This document shows, in pieces, positions 1 to 10,658 of a stretch of 64,000 nucleotides of DNA. Both the position numbers and the translations under genes were made by a program. How positions within the stretch are numbered: position 1 is the first letter of the stretch; every line of letters begins with the position of its first letter. Origin of the DNA: Carya illinoinensis (Eukaryota > Streptophyta > Magnoliopsida > Fagales > Juglandaceae); NCBI RefSeq assembly GCF_018687715.1, contig NC_056755.1, forward strand, positions 35,049,001-35,113,000, in the 5' to 3' direction. The notes under the pieces are model-generated. The model saw only the letters and a program-made list of their open reading frames with translations. It was not told the DNA's origin and ran no database searches.

Positions 1-1133
1 TTGCTGTGTGGTCAAACATATCGATGGATTTCATAATCGGGCTTCCCAACTCATATGGCGAAAATGTTATTTACGTTGTGGTGGATCGGCTGTCAAAATT
101 TGCACATTTTTTGCCTCTCAAACACCCATTTACTATAGCAATGGGGTCTTAAATTTTTTTCAAAAATGCTTTTAACTTATATGGACTCCCAACGTCCATC
201 GTGGGTGATTGGGACCCAAGTTTTACTAGCAAATTTTGGCATGAGCTCTTTCAACTACAAGACATTAAGTTCAATTTTAGCTCCTCTTATCATTTGTAAA
301 AGGACGGGCAAATCGAAGTGGTTAAACCACATGCTTGAAATGTACTTGCACTGCTTCACAAGTTGCACACCAACGGCACGAGTTAAATGGCTTCCTTGGG
401 TCAAATATGTTTATAATACCAACATACATTCTAGCACAGGTCAATCCCCTTATGAAGTAGTCTATGGCCGAAAGTCTCCATCTCTTCTCTCATATGTGCA
501 AGGAACATCCAAAGTTGAAGCAGTAGCTCAAACACTTACTGTCAAGAATCAACTCATCAAATAGGTGCTCCTCAAGCTTCAACAAGCTCAAAAGCAAAAA
601 GCAAATGAAGCTTTAGCATGATCGGGGCATTAGGAGAGGAGTTTTCAACTAGGAGACTTAGTTTATGTGTGGCTATAGCCTTATAGGTAGAATACGGTGG
701 TGAGAAGGGCAAGTATAAAGTTGGCCGCCCTGGTACTACGGGCCATTCAAAGTTCTAGAATGTTAGGCAGGTAGACTATTGACTTAATTTTCTTTTAGGC
801 TTGCGCATCCATCTAGTATTCCATGTGTCACTTCTCAAAATAAAATTGGGCAACAAGAAAACAACAATAATGGAACTTCCAGAGGTTGAACTCAGCTCAC
901 CACCAGTCACACCACAAACAGTACTAGCATATCGAGGCAAGGGAAGTAAGATGAAAGTCCTAATCCATTGGGTCAGCAGCAATCCAACAAAGGCTACTTG
1001 GGAAAACTGGGCCTCTATCAAGTCGCATTTCCTAGAATTCTTCCTTGAGAATAAGAAGATTTCAGAGGAGGGAGAAGTGTTAAGAAAGCTTAATAAGGAA
1101 GGAGTATGCTTGTCAACTATGGCTAGAGAATAA
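1..1133 (+). pseudogene. Ty3/gypsy integrase core and chromodomain, decayed
   Basis: The left edge cuts into a chromovirus-type Ty3/gypsy polyprotein. From base 1 the translation reads like an integrase core (SMDFIIGLP, then [15 protein letters not shown], then a degraded GLP.SIV.D.DP.F stretch). It continues at about 801-1133 with the post-integrase FHVSLLK motif and a chromodomain-like segment (VLIHWVSSNPTKATWENW) that would help target integration. Stop codons and frameshifts occur at about 150, 290-300 and 560-800, so it is not functional. There is no protease or reverse transcriptase because the element continues left of the window. The identification is strong; the lineage within the chromoviruses is not resolved. 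Confidence 0.85.
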
Positions 1134-1424
1134 TTATTTTGAATAGGCAACCTTGCCTTATTTCAGAAACATATAGCATTTGTTTCATATATTTTGCTAT
1201 CCTTCATATATTTTGTTAGTTGAATAAGGAGCTGACTATAAGAATGTAATAATGCTATCAATAAAGCTATTGGAAAATTATTCTCAAACTTCGGTTTGAT
1301 AGAGACGAGTTCCTCCTAAACCCATGTTTTGGTCAAATATTTGTTCATCATAGGTAAAGCACATAAGAATGATTTGGCGTCCTTTCCCATTGAACCACCT
1401 ATAACATGTTTCGTCACTAAAGCT
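1134..1424. other. Probable remnant of the gypsy 3' LTR
   Basis: This gene-free stretch directly follows the gypsy stop codon. It contains an AATAAAG-type signal near 1258-1265 and a segment (AAATTATTCTCAAACTT) of the kind found in the transcribed part of plant LTRs. No second LTR is in the window to confirm it, and no exact ends can be set. Confidence 0.35.
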
Positions 1425-1631
1425 AGTAACCTCGTTTTGTTCCACAAATAAGATGAGATGAGATAAAAGTTGAATAAAATATTATTAGAAAATAATTTTT
1501 AATATTATTTTTCTTTTGAGATTTGAAAAAACTGAAATGTTTATTATATTTTATGTAGAAGTTTGAAAAAATTATAATGATTAGATAAGATGAGATGGAA
1601 TGAAATTGTTTGTGTAACCAAACGAGGGCTA
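1425..1631 (+). mobile_element. MITE family 1, copy a
   Basis: A short AT-rich element of about 207 bp with imperfect inverted ends (left CCTCGTTTTGTTCCAC, right GTGTAACCAAACGAGGGCT). It has internal GATGAGATGAGAT blocks and the family core ATAAAATATTATTAG. Related full copies lie at 5290-5499, 11609-11810 and 38417-38636, with partial copies at 10066-10230, 25360-25420 and 34020-34175. It has no coding capacity. The superfamily is not assigned because no unambiguous target duplication was found. Confidence 0.75.
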
Positions 1632-1689
1632 AATGAATTCCAAATTACTGGAGGAAAGTGGTTGTATGTTAATGCCATATATATTTTTT

Positions 1690-4600
1690 TAATAACCAAC
1701 ATTCATTTATAAAAAATCCAATCAATACAAACTATTTTTCTCTATCCAAATAGCTTGCGCAACAAACATAGGGATATCAGCCCACCACATATCTATATTA
1801 ACAAGATTCCAAGCATAACGTGCTAATCACCTCATTTCTCATGCAATGCACATGCTGTATTTCAACTTCACTAAAATAATGTAGCAAGCTTCTAGTCTCT
1901 TTAATGAGATTACCAATTGCTAGGAAAGATTCTTTCTCCTTTTGAATCTCTTTAATCATCAGTAAACAATCACTCTCAATAATAATGTTGGAGAATTCCA
2001 AATGGACATAAAGTTGTAAGCCCTTTAACACAAACAGAAGTTTAATAGTTTCAGGTTCATATACATCATTCTCCACCTTAGTATCAGTCATCACCAAGTT
2101 TCCTTTGTCATCTCTAAGAAGAACACCTACATCAGCTTTATGCATATAAAAAAACATAGCACCATTAAAAAAACATAGCACCATCTATATTTAGCTTTAA
2201 ATAACTCACTAATGGTGGTTTCCAGCAGCAAATCGGTTTAACTTTTGTTGTTGATGCTGTCAACAGCTCTTTATGAGTTTTCTACAAAGACAAAGGATGA
2301 TCAATGACCTTAAGAGGCGAAGGAGTTTATTAACCTATATTTAATTTCTCCTAAACCAAAATCCCCAAGTAATGATGAAAAACAATAGTCAAATCTACTT
2401 GCTTGCCCTTCTCCATCACATATGTAGCAACAATGAAGAAATTCATTCTTGTATCCACATTCTACATAAAAGGCATGTAATTCTTCCACAGACCCCTAAT
2501 TGCTGGATGGGATATTAAAACATGTGTAACATCCTCTTGGCTTGACTTACAGAAGCAACATTGATCTTCCACATCTAGACTCCTCTTCTTGAGATTGGTG
2601 AGAGTAGGCTGACCATCCTTACAAGCTCTCCACGAAAAAGTCTTAACTTTGAGGAACCTATATCTTCCAAAGTCACTTCCACATTTAGAGTGATCAGTAC
2701 CTCTGGAACTTTCCCCTTGACTCCTTCTATGTTGTTCCTAAATAAATCTATAAGCACTACGAACACCGAGACTTCCATTCTTCTCTTGTGTCCAAATCCA
2801 TTTGTCCTTATATTGGTTCAAACACAACATGATCTTCAATATGTTTGCAGTAATAATTGGATTGAAAAGAGCACTAATAGACTCAACCTTTCACCACTTA
2901 GTCTGTTGATCAATAAGTGTATCCACTGTAGCTTCCATGTGATGTCCTACAAATCCATCCATTTCCTACACAAGAGGCTTATGTCTAGGAACTCATGCAT
3001 CAGACCATATCTTAATGGCTTTCCCATCCCCTACTCTCACCATCCAAAAGCCATTTTTTTTTTTTGTTTTCCAAGTACCTCTCCACGCATATGAAGGATT
3101 TGCACCTAACTTAGAATCAAGGAAACCAACATTGGGAAAATATTTTGCCTTAATGATTTTGTGTAGAAGGGTGTCTTCATTTTGCAAACTCCTCCACCCT
3201 TGCCACTAAAGCCATATTAAAATTTTGTAAGTCTTTAAAACCCATTCCTCCTCTAAATTTTGATTGGCACATCCCGTCCCAACTAATCCAATGCACTCTT
3301 CTCTCATTATTTTTTTGCCCCCATTAGAATCTTGCCATCATCCTCTCCAATTCCCTACAAAAGCTAAGAGGAATTTTAAAATAGCTCATTGCATAAGTAT
3401 GGATAAACAATGCTACTGCTTTAATAAGTATTTCTCTTCCCCCTTGTGATAATAAATTCTCTTTCCAACTTTGCAATTTTTTCCAAACTCTGGATTTAAT
3501 CTAAGCAAAAGTTCTTGATTTAGGTTGAATCCTAGATACTTATCAAATTGCTGAAAAGAATTAACACCCCAAAGCATCATAAGCTCTTTTTGGCTATTTT
3601 TTGAAACATTTTTACTGAAGACCATTGCAATTTTTTCTCTATTACTCTTTTGTCCAGAAGTAAGCTCATACTTGCCCAATAGTGATTGATATTTTTGTTT
3701 GTGTTGGCATTAGCTTTATAGAAGATGACACTATCATCGGTAAACAGAAGATGATTAATATGAGGGGCTTCTCTACAAACTCTCAGGCCTTGGACTGAAC
3801 CTTCTCTCCTAGCAGTCTTTAGTAAACTAATTAAACCCTTTCTGCATAACAAAAACAAGTAAGGGGATAGTAGATCCCCCTGCCTTATCCCTATGCTTGG
3901 GAAAATAGGCCCATTTGGTACCCCGATTATCAACACAGAAAAGGACATAGTCTGAAAACAACTCATAATTAAGGAACAAAACTTTAAGCAAAGCCTAACT
4001 TCAGCATAACTCTCTCTAAAAAGTCATACTCTATCCTGTCATAAGCCTTGCTCATGTCAAGTTCCCATTTCTCTTCTGCCTTAAATAATTAACTACTTCA
4101 TATGCAATAATCAATCTCCCAGGGATGAAAGCACATTGAGATTACGATATAGTACATGCAAGCACCTTTTTGAGTCTGTTTGCAATCACCTTAGGCACTA
4201 GCTTATAAATCACTTTATAGAGACTAATAGGGCGATAATCAGCCACCATCTCAAAGCATTTCTTCTTAGTAATTAAACTAATCAAAGTATGATTAAGATA
4301 AGTCAGTAGGTAACCCACCTGAATTTTGAGTTTGAAGCACAACTGAACAGGCAGACTTTACAATGACATGCCAAAATTTCTGATAGAAAATAGGGGACAT
4401 CCTATCTGGTCTAGGGACTTTTGTGGGGTGCATTTGTTGTAAGGCAGCAGTGACTTCATCAGCAGAGAAATTCTTTGTGAGTTTAGCATTCATTTTTGTA
4501 GATATTTTGTGCTCAAGATCCTCTAAAATGTCTAGCTGACCGCTTTGCTCAGATGCTCTAAACAGAGCTTTGAAATAGTCTACAACCAATTTATCGTGCT

Positions 4601-5080
4601 GATCTCCCTCGTGCCATTCACCTTTATCATCTTTTTGCTTGTTGATAAAATTCTTCTTCAATCTTCGTGATGCTTTTATATAAAAATATCTAGTATTCTA
4701 ATCACCTTCCATTAACCAATGAGCTTTTGATCTCTGTCTCCATGACTTCCTCCATTTCTAGCCAGACTTGAACATCTTCTCTTGTAGAATTAAAGCTAGC
4801 AACGTCAACATCTGATGCGTCTAAATCATGCAATTGTTTTAATCCATTTCTAGATTTGGTCAATTGATACTTAACATTTCCAAATGTAGCATGATTCCAA
4901 ACCTCAAGCTTCTTACTACAATAAAAAAGGTTAACTATTATTCCAAACCTATGACCTCCATCATATTATTCCTACCCAAACCAATTTGCCATGAATCCTT
5001 AAGGATCTATGCACATTTTCTCTTACCCACCCCAATAGCTTCAAATCTAAAAGGTTTCTTCTGTCTCTCAGCAATATATA
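1690..5080 (-). pseudogene. L1-type LINE ORF2 (linker, reverse transcriptase, RNase H), decayed
   Basis: Reading the minus strand from right to left, fragments appear in L1 order. About 5080-4680 is the endonuclease-RT linker (PFRFEAIG..., then LEVWNHATFGNV, then QRSKAHWLMEGD). About 4661-4142 is the start of the RT with [12 protein letters not shown] and ANRLKKVL. About 3966-3577 holds IRQGDLLSPYLF and the catalytic box FTDDSVIF (family form FADD). About 3679-2993 is the C-terminal part with KYFPNVGFLDSKLGANPSYAW. About 2184-1798 is a terminal RNase H-like domain (GVLLRDDKGN). Many stops and frameshifts interrupt it and the endonuclease is missing. The poly-T at about 1684-1690 on the + strand may mark the 3' tail. 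Confidence 0.88.
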
Positions 5081-5289
5081 TTTATACATAATGCCATATT
5101 AGTGTAGCAAAATGGAGGTGAAATATAAGTTTAATACATAATATAACTCAAAAAACTATTTATGATAATAAAAAATAAAAAAAGGAAAAAAAAATCCATT
5201 TTTGAATGGTAATTCCCTTGAGTGCCAAAAGCTTGGGTGCACGGATCTCCCTCCTTATCCAAAAAATGCCCGAGATTCCGAATAACTAA

Positions 5290-5499
5290 GGCCTCGTTTA
5301 GTTACGCACGGATGAAATGAGATGAGATGAGATATTTTGTTGAAAGTTGAATAACAAATTGCTATAATATAACTTTTAATATTAGTTTAGTTTTGAAATT
5401 TGAATAATTAAATTGTTCATTATATTTTGTATAAAAATTTTAAAAAATTATAATAATTGTATGAGATGAGATGAGATAATGTTAACCAAATCAGCCCTA
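5290..5499 (+). mobile_element. MITE family 1, copy b
   Basis: A 210-bp copy with left end GGCCTCGTTTAGTTACGC and right end AACCAAATCAGCCCTAA as imperfect inverted termini. GATGAGATGAGAT blocks sit near both ends and the interior is AT-rich. It lies between the LINE and the phospholipase gene. Confidence 0.78.
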
Positions 5500-5619
5500 A
5501 AGTTCAACGTGTATACTAGTTGTTAATACTCATTTTTTGTTTATCGTAATTACCAAAATCAGATTAATAGTACTATGTCTTAAAAAATAGTATATCAATT
5601 ATAATTTTTTGAAAAATTC

Positions 5620-5805
5620 TAAATTAAGCCTATACACCACATACCACATATTTTTTTATTTTTTTTTTAATTTTTTTTTTTGTGCAAATGTTTGGTATAT
5701 GGATAATGAGTAGAAAAATTTAATTAGTTTAAAAATAATAAATTTAAAAAAATTTTAAAAAATAAAAAAGATAAGATGTATGGTTTGTGGAGCTTATGAG
5801 TAGTA
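5620..5805. mobile_element. MITE family 2, copy a (AT-rich palindromic repeat)
   Basis: An AT-rich segment whose ends are roughly inverted: TACACCACATACCACATA on the left, and a GATGTATGGTTTGTGGAG-like end on the right. It contains the internal phrase TATGGATAATGAGTAGAA. A related copy at 16725-16880 shares that phrase and both ends. No target duplication was established. Confidence 0.5.
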
Positions 5806-6008
5806 TAACTCTAATTTTTATTAACAAATTATTTACTTATTATAATTTTATTTAATTGAAGGTTTTTTTTGTAAGTTCGCCACTTTCCTTGGTTCGTTAA
5901 GAAAGGACCTTGGAATATAGAATAGGAATCGAGAAGATACCGACGACGACCACGACAGGAACGAATCGTAAGGGGAAGGTGCCCGACGACTCAATTTTGC
6001 CAGCGGAA

Positions 6009-8446
6009 ATGCTGCGTGGTGCCGGATTCTCCCATGTGTCCGTGGCATTGGCCCTCGTTTTCACCTTTCTCACCTTCTTCGCCGAGTGCTCTATCAATAA
6101 CTCCGAGGTAAATCTCTCTCTCTCTGTTTGTTTACAGCGAAAACGTAACTACTCCATTGAGAATTTTCGGATCTTAAAAACCCATTCCTGAAAACTTTAA
6201 TTTCCGACTCTCTTGAGCAACAGGTAACGTGCAGCAGAACCTGTGTTGCCAAGAATTGCGATAGTAAGCCCGATCCAGATCCTTCTACTACCTTTATTAA
6301 TTTATCTAAAATCTCTCGTTACCTGTTTATTTGTTCATTCGATTACGAAAGTTCGTTTTCTCTTTTCGTTTTTTTTTTTTTTTAAATTTTTTTTTTTTTT
6401 AAATTTTTTATAATTGTTGGAATGCTAGATGCTGGGATAAGATACGGGAAGTACTGCGGGGTAGGGTGGACCGGTTGTCCCGGAGAAAAACCGTGCGATG
6501 ATGTCGATGCTTGTTGCAAAATTCACGACGAATGCGTCGGAAAACATGGTACATTTCTACATATCTATTGGATTTGTATTCATAAACATCGGCTTTGCAA
6601 ATGTTTGAGACATTCTTTTTTATAGATATTTTTGTATTGAATTTCCTACAGATAAATTTGAGTAGTTCTGCTGAAAGAGGAAATTAACACATGTCCATTG
6701 CATGTTATATGGTCATAAGCATGGTAAAAGTATGATCTTTAGAGTAGAATTTAAGCTCTAGATTGCTTTATATTAACTGTTCAATGTGTTATTCGTATAG
6801 CTATAATAATTGTAAATCTTCGGTGTCAAATGAAATGGAGAAACCAAAAAAAAAAAAAAAACAAATGATTCACATGTTTCTGGTCTATGTTATATTTTTG
6901 AGAGAATGGTCTATGTTATATAAAGGCTAAAATGTTTAGCATGAAGAAGACGTTGCAGAATGATGGTTCAGAAGATTAATATTCATATGCCTGACTTTGA
7001 TTTAATTGATTCAAGGGGATGTTGGCTTCTGGAAAGCAATTAGGTCCTTTTCATGCCATTTTCTTTGCAGGTTGTTTCAGCTGAAAAACGAATAAACTCT
7101 GTGGTTATAGTTGGGGGACTTCATGGTGGATTGGTGTCATTGTTGTTTTTCTTTTAATCTCGGTGGATTTTGAAAGATGGAAGTTATTATGATTATATGT
7201 TTTTTTTTTTTTTTCAAGACAGATTCACGTTATTTCGAGAACACATTTACTTTTTTGGTTTATTATCCAGTGAGGAAAGGACAAAGGGTAGCACCTTGTG
7301 ACCAGCATAAACTGATATCTGCACTATTGTACCAGCTTAAAAATGGTTGATTGCATGTAACACAAAAATCGTAGAAATGTGAATATGATGACATTATATT
7401 AAGGATCATATTTTTACGGCTGAAAATTGTATTTCTGAATCCTGCTTGCACAATAATTATGTTGAGGCCACCTCCAAGATCCAGCATGCTCCAGTATAAT
7501 CGCCCTGTATGGAAGGGCAGACCTACATTAGCCTTTTGGGGGGCCCCAAAGGTTTCTAAAAAATGTAAAAACTAGTGCTATTAGTTTGTATAAATTTTCC
7601 GCAAAGTTAATTATTTTGATCTCAGGCAAGTTCCATTGAATCCGACAAAAAATATATATTGAAGTCCAAATTAATTTAGTTTGCTGCTAATAAGAGTGTT
7701 CATTTGAGATGTATGTGGAATTATGGGCTTCTTGATACGAATCCCCAAAGCTCTTAAAGTATCGAATATCAAAGCTTAAGCGTGTACGACTGTATGAAAC
7801 AAACACTACAACCTAAGATAAACCTTTTCTCCATCCAAACACTATGCTTTCTGTTTTTGAATAGGTTTTGTTAGTGTTAGATTTAGTCCAGCAGTTCTGA
7901 TACTTATAATGTTACAAGAAACAAGACTTACGACTTGCTTTGACAAACATGCATACACACACAAAACAAGACTACAGTTATGTAGGTGCTTATCTGCATA
8001 TAGCTTATACGTGTGGAGGCGAGGAAGACTGCAATGCCTAGGGAATTTCGTAGGGTGAGAAAGCATTGGATAACTTGTCAAGGAAAAGAAAAATGATATC
8101 TTTGAAGAAACCAAGATGGTTTTTTTTTTTTTTTCCAGTTATGATCAGTAATTATTATAGAAATTGTTATAGAAATTATTGGTCTGTTTGTCACTGGTGA
8201 TTATAGATCTTCCCCAAGTGATTGTGTTGTTTCTTTTACATCTGATCAATAAAAATGGGTTTTGCAGGTTTGAACAATGTGAAATGTCATGAGAAGTTTA
8301 AGAGCTGCATAAAGAAAGTACAGAAATCTGGGAAGGTCGGATTCTCTCGGGAGTGTCCTTATGAGACAGCTGTGGCTACCATGGTCCAGGGTATGGATTT
8401 GGCCATCTTAATGAGCCAGTTAACTAATTCGAAGTTTGAACTCTGA
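6009..8446 (+). CDS. PLA2-BETA: Secretory phospholipase A2, plant beta type (145 aa, 4 exons)
   Basis: The enzyme hydrolyses the sn-2 acyl bond of phospholipids, releasing a free fatty acid and a lysophospholipid, and needs Ca2+. Exons are 6009-6107, 6224-6263, 6429-6548 and 8268-8446, all with GT/AG introns, giving a 438-nt frame. The start is the first in-frame ATG; the reading frame upstream of it has no ATG. Residues 1 to about 27 form a hydrophobic signal peptide. The Ca2+ loop is at about 52-71 (YGKYCG...GCPGEKPCDD) and the catalytic site is DACCKIHDEC with His79-Asp80. Twelve cysteines follow the signal peptide, as usual for plant sPLA2. The ending NSKFEL resembles an ER-retrieval signal; the Arabidopsis beta isoform ends in KTEL. 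Intron 3 is long (1719 bp). Family assignment is very strong; the beta subtype is an inference from the C-terminal half. Confidence 0.95.
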
Positions 8447-10065
8447 CTTGCCAAATTGAGGGCTACTTAAATTCGAAATCATTTAGCAAAATATTAGGGA
8501 AAAAAAATGGTTGAATCTGATTTTACAGATATGGAACTTTGTTAATTATCAATATGTGGATCCGATAGTCCAATCTGGTTTGGGTTGTGTTCCCCAGTTT
8601 TGAGATAAAAAATCATGTCAATTTCTCTTCCCCTTCTTTTCTTCCTTTCCGCGTGATGTATAGATAGAATTTGTGGCAAAAGAAATCAGGCTTTTTCTTC
8701 AAGATGTATCATGTATGTTTGGGAGCTGGTGTGGGTTGTTGAGATGCGCATATAACGTCGTAACGATAGATTGGATTAGTATGTTTTTATGACACAAGGT
8801 GATTTTTTTTTTTTGGTTGGGCCCATGTGTGAGAAATTCATTAGAGGGGAGGATGCGGAGGAAGATTGGAAGAAGGCGACAAGAAAGAAGACCGGTAATA
8901 ATTGCTTTGCATTCGCCCTTTTCGCTTAGTCAGAGTCGCCTCTTTCGATTTGACCGCTGTTGTTCTACAGTTTATACACATGATTCAAGAAGCCGCGTGT
9001 ACCTCTGGGAAGAAAAGAGGATCCAAAAAAAACACGCTAATTGTTTGTTCGGGCCGGGCCGGGCCTTCGGGGTGCTAGAGTAGCCATAAAAGGTGGCTAT
9101 TGAAGTATAATTTTTTTTAAAGTATTTTATATATATATTTTTAAAAATATATAAAAAACCAAAAATAAATAATAAATAATAAATAAATAAATACAATCTT
9201 TGGAAAAAATAAAAAAATAAAAAAACTTTGTCGATGTACCTATCCTTTTCATTATCTGTTTCCATAAAGAAAAATGTTAAATGGCTTTAGTTTTATCTTT
9301 TCATCTTCACCGTTTGTATATTTAATTTTTTTAATGGTTAAGTAAATAATTATTAATAAATTAATATATTTTTAAAAATATTTAAAGATGTTTAAAAATA
9401 TTTTTTTTTAAAAAAAGTATGATTGTTTTAGTAGTAATTTTAAGAGAACAAAATGACAAGTAATATTACTCTTTTCAAAATGACATGCATACAAATTAAA
9501 TCAAGCTTACTCAAGCTTTCTAGAAATTTTTAATGGTTAATTATCTTATTATAGTATAATTCAGATTTGGGGAAATTGCACTCGGACAGTCGGACCCTCT
9601 CAAAACTTCTACTCAATATTTTAAATTGGAAACATAAGTTGTAAGTTTGTAGAGATAATAATAAAAAATTAAATGTGTGAGGTGACATGATGTTAAAGTT
9701 GATTTTAGCAAAAAGTGTACCCCGTAATTTATGTTTTAAATTTTTAGGTGTTACTGATAATTTTAATAACTTGAAGATTATAATACCAAAAAAATTGATA
9801 AATTAGAGATAACGTGTACCGTAATAATGCCCATCGTTTCCGAGTGCATCTTTTGTCTTTTCCTGATTGATAGGAAAGAATCGAAAGAAAAGAAAGTGGG
9901 TAACAAGTTGTTTTCAATTCCAGGTAAATCAAAAAAGAATTTGTAATTATTGATGTGATAAAAAGCCACAGTATAAATTAATGGCTTCGCTTTCACCAAT
10001 CTAGCAAGGAAAATGTAATGTAAACTCACGTGCAAAGAAATCTCTTGAGCCCCCACGCGTTTAAG
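8447..10065. other. Intergenic spacer between phospholipase and IST1-like genes
   Basis: The first 300 bases or so should be the phospholipase 3' UTR. A patch at about 8800-9080 is richer in GC than its surroundings, includes a GGGCCGGGCCGGGCC run near 9051-9065, and has an open frame of 94 codons with no recognisable domain. From about 9100 to 10060 the DNA is AT-rich with short A/T palindromes and no gene that I can support. Confidence 0.6.
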
Positions 10066-10230
10066 TCTGAAATATTTTATTTTATTTCTTTTAGATTTTT
10101 ATATAAAATATAATAAATAATTTAATTTTTAAAATAATAATAATATTAAAAAATAATATTTTATTTTATTTTATTTTTAATTTTTATTTAAAATCATCTT
10201 ATCTTATTTTACAATTCAAAACGTACTTAA
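10066..10230 (-). mobile_element. MITE family 1, partial inverted copy
   Basis: On the minus strand this carries the family 1 core (AAAATATTATTTTTTAATATT, then AATTATTTATTATATTTTATAT) and a degraded GATAAGATGAT block. The terminal inverted repeats are lost. It lies about 200 bp upstream of the IST1-like 5' UTR. Confidence 0.55.
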
Positions 10231-10494
10231 GAAATTTTTAAATTTTATCAAAAAAAAAAATTTATACAGTCGTAAAGTATATTTTTTTTAAAATAGGAAT
10301 ATATATAAAATTTACGAAATAAATTTATTTATTTATCAAATAGAATTGGCGAAACGGTGTGCCTTGTTTCTTCCTTACCAAAACTTACGGAATAAAAAAA
10401 ACTATAAAATGTAATTTCATTGGCACTTTAATAATCGGTACCGCTAAGTCCCATTCAATTCCGTTTTCAACTTCCGTCGCCTCGACGATTCCTC

Positions 10495-10516
10495 TTCTCT
10501 CTCTCTCTCTCTCTCT
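10495..10516 (+). repeat. (CT)n tract in the predicted 5' UTR of the IST1-like gene
   Basis: A CT-dinucleotide run about 140 bp upstream of the IST1-like ATG. CT-rich tracts are common just downstream of plant transcription starts, so it fits the 5' leader. The transcription start itself is not determined. Confidence 0.55.
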
Positions 10517-10658
10517 GTGGTTTGAATCCCGCTATCAAACATCAATTACGAATAATCTAAACCGCGTATCGGTTCCTTCCGTGTCCGATTCCTAATTTTG
10601 CGACGTTTGTTCTGCAACTCGAAGGATCTGAATTTTTTGGTATCTACTTTGTGTAGCT

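Noticed and set aside
5910..6008. A longer N-terminus for the phospholipase
   Set aside because: The upstream in-frame extension has no ATG and would bury the signal peptide; 6009 is the first ATG and gives a normal secretion signal.
6422..6625. A separate 67-codon phospholipase ORF
   Set aside because: It is exon 3 read through into intron 3; the spliced four-exon model restores the full family sequence.
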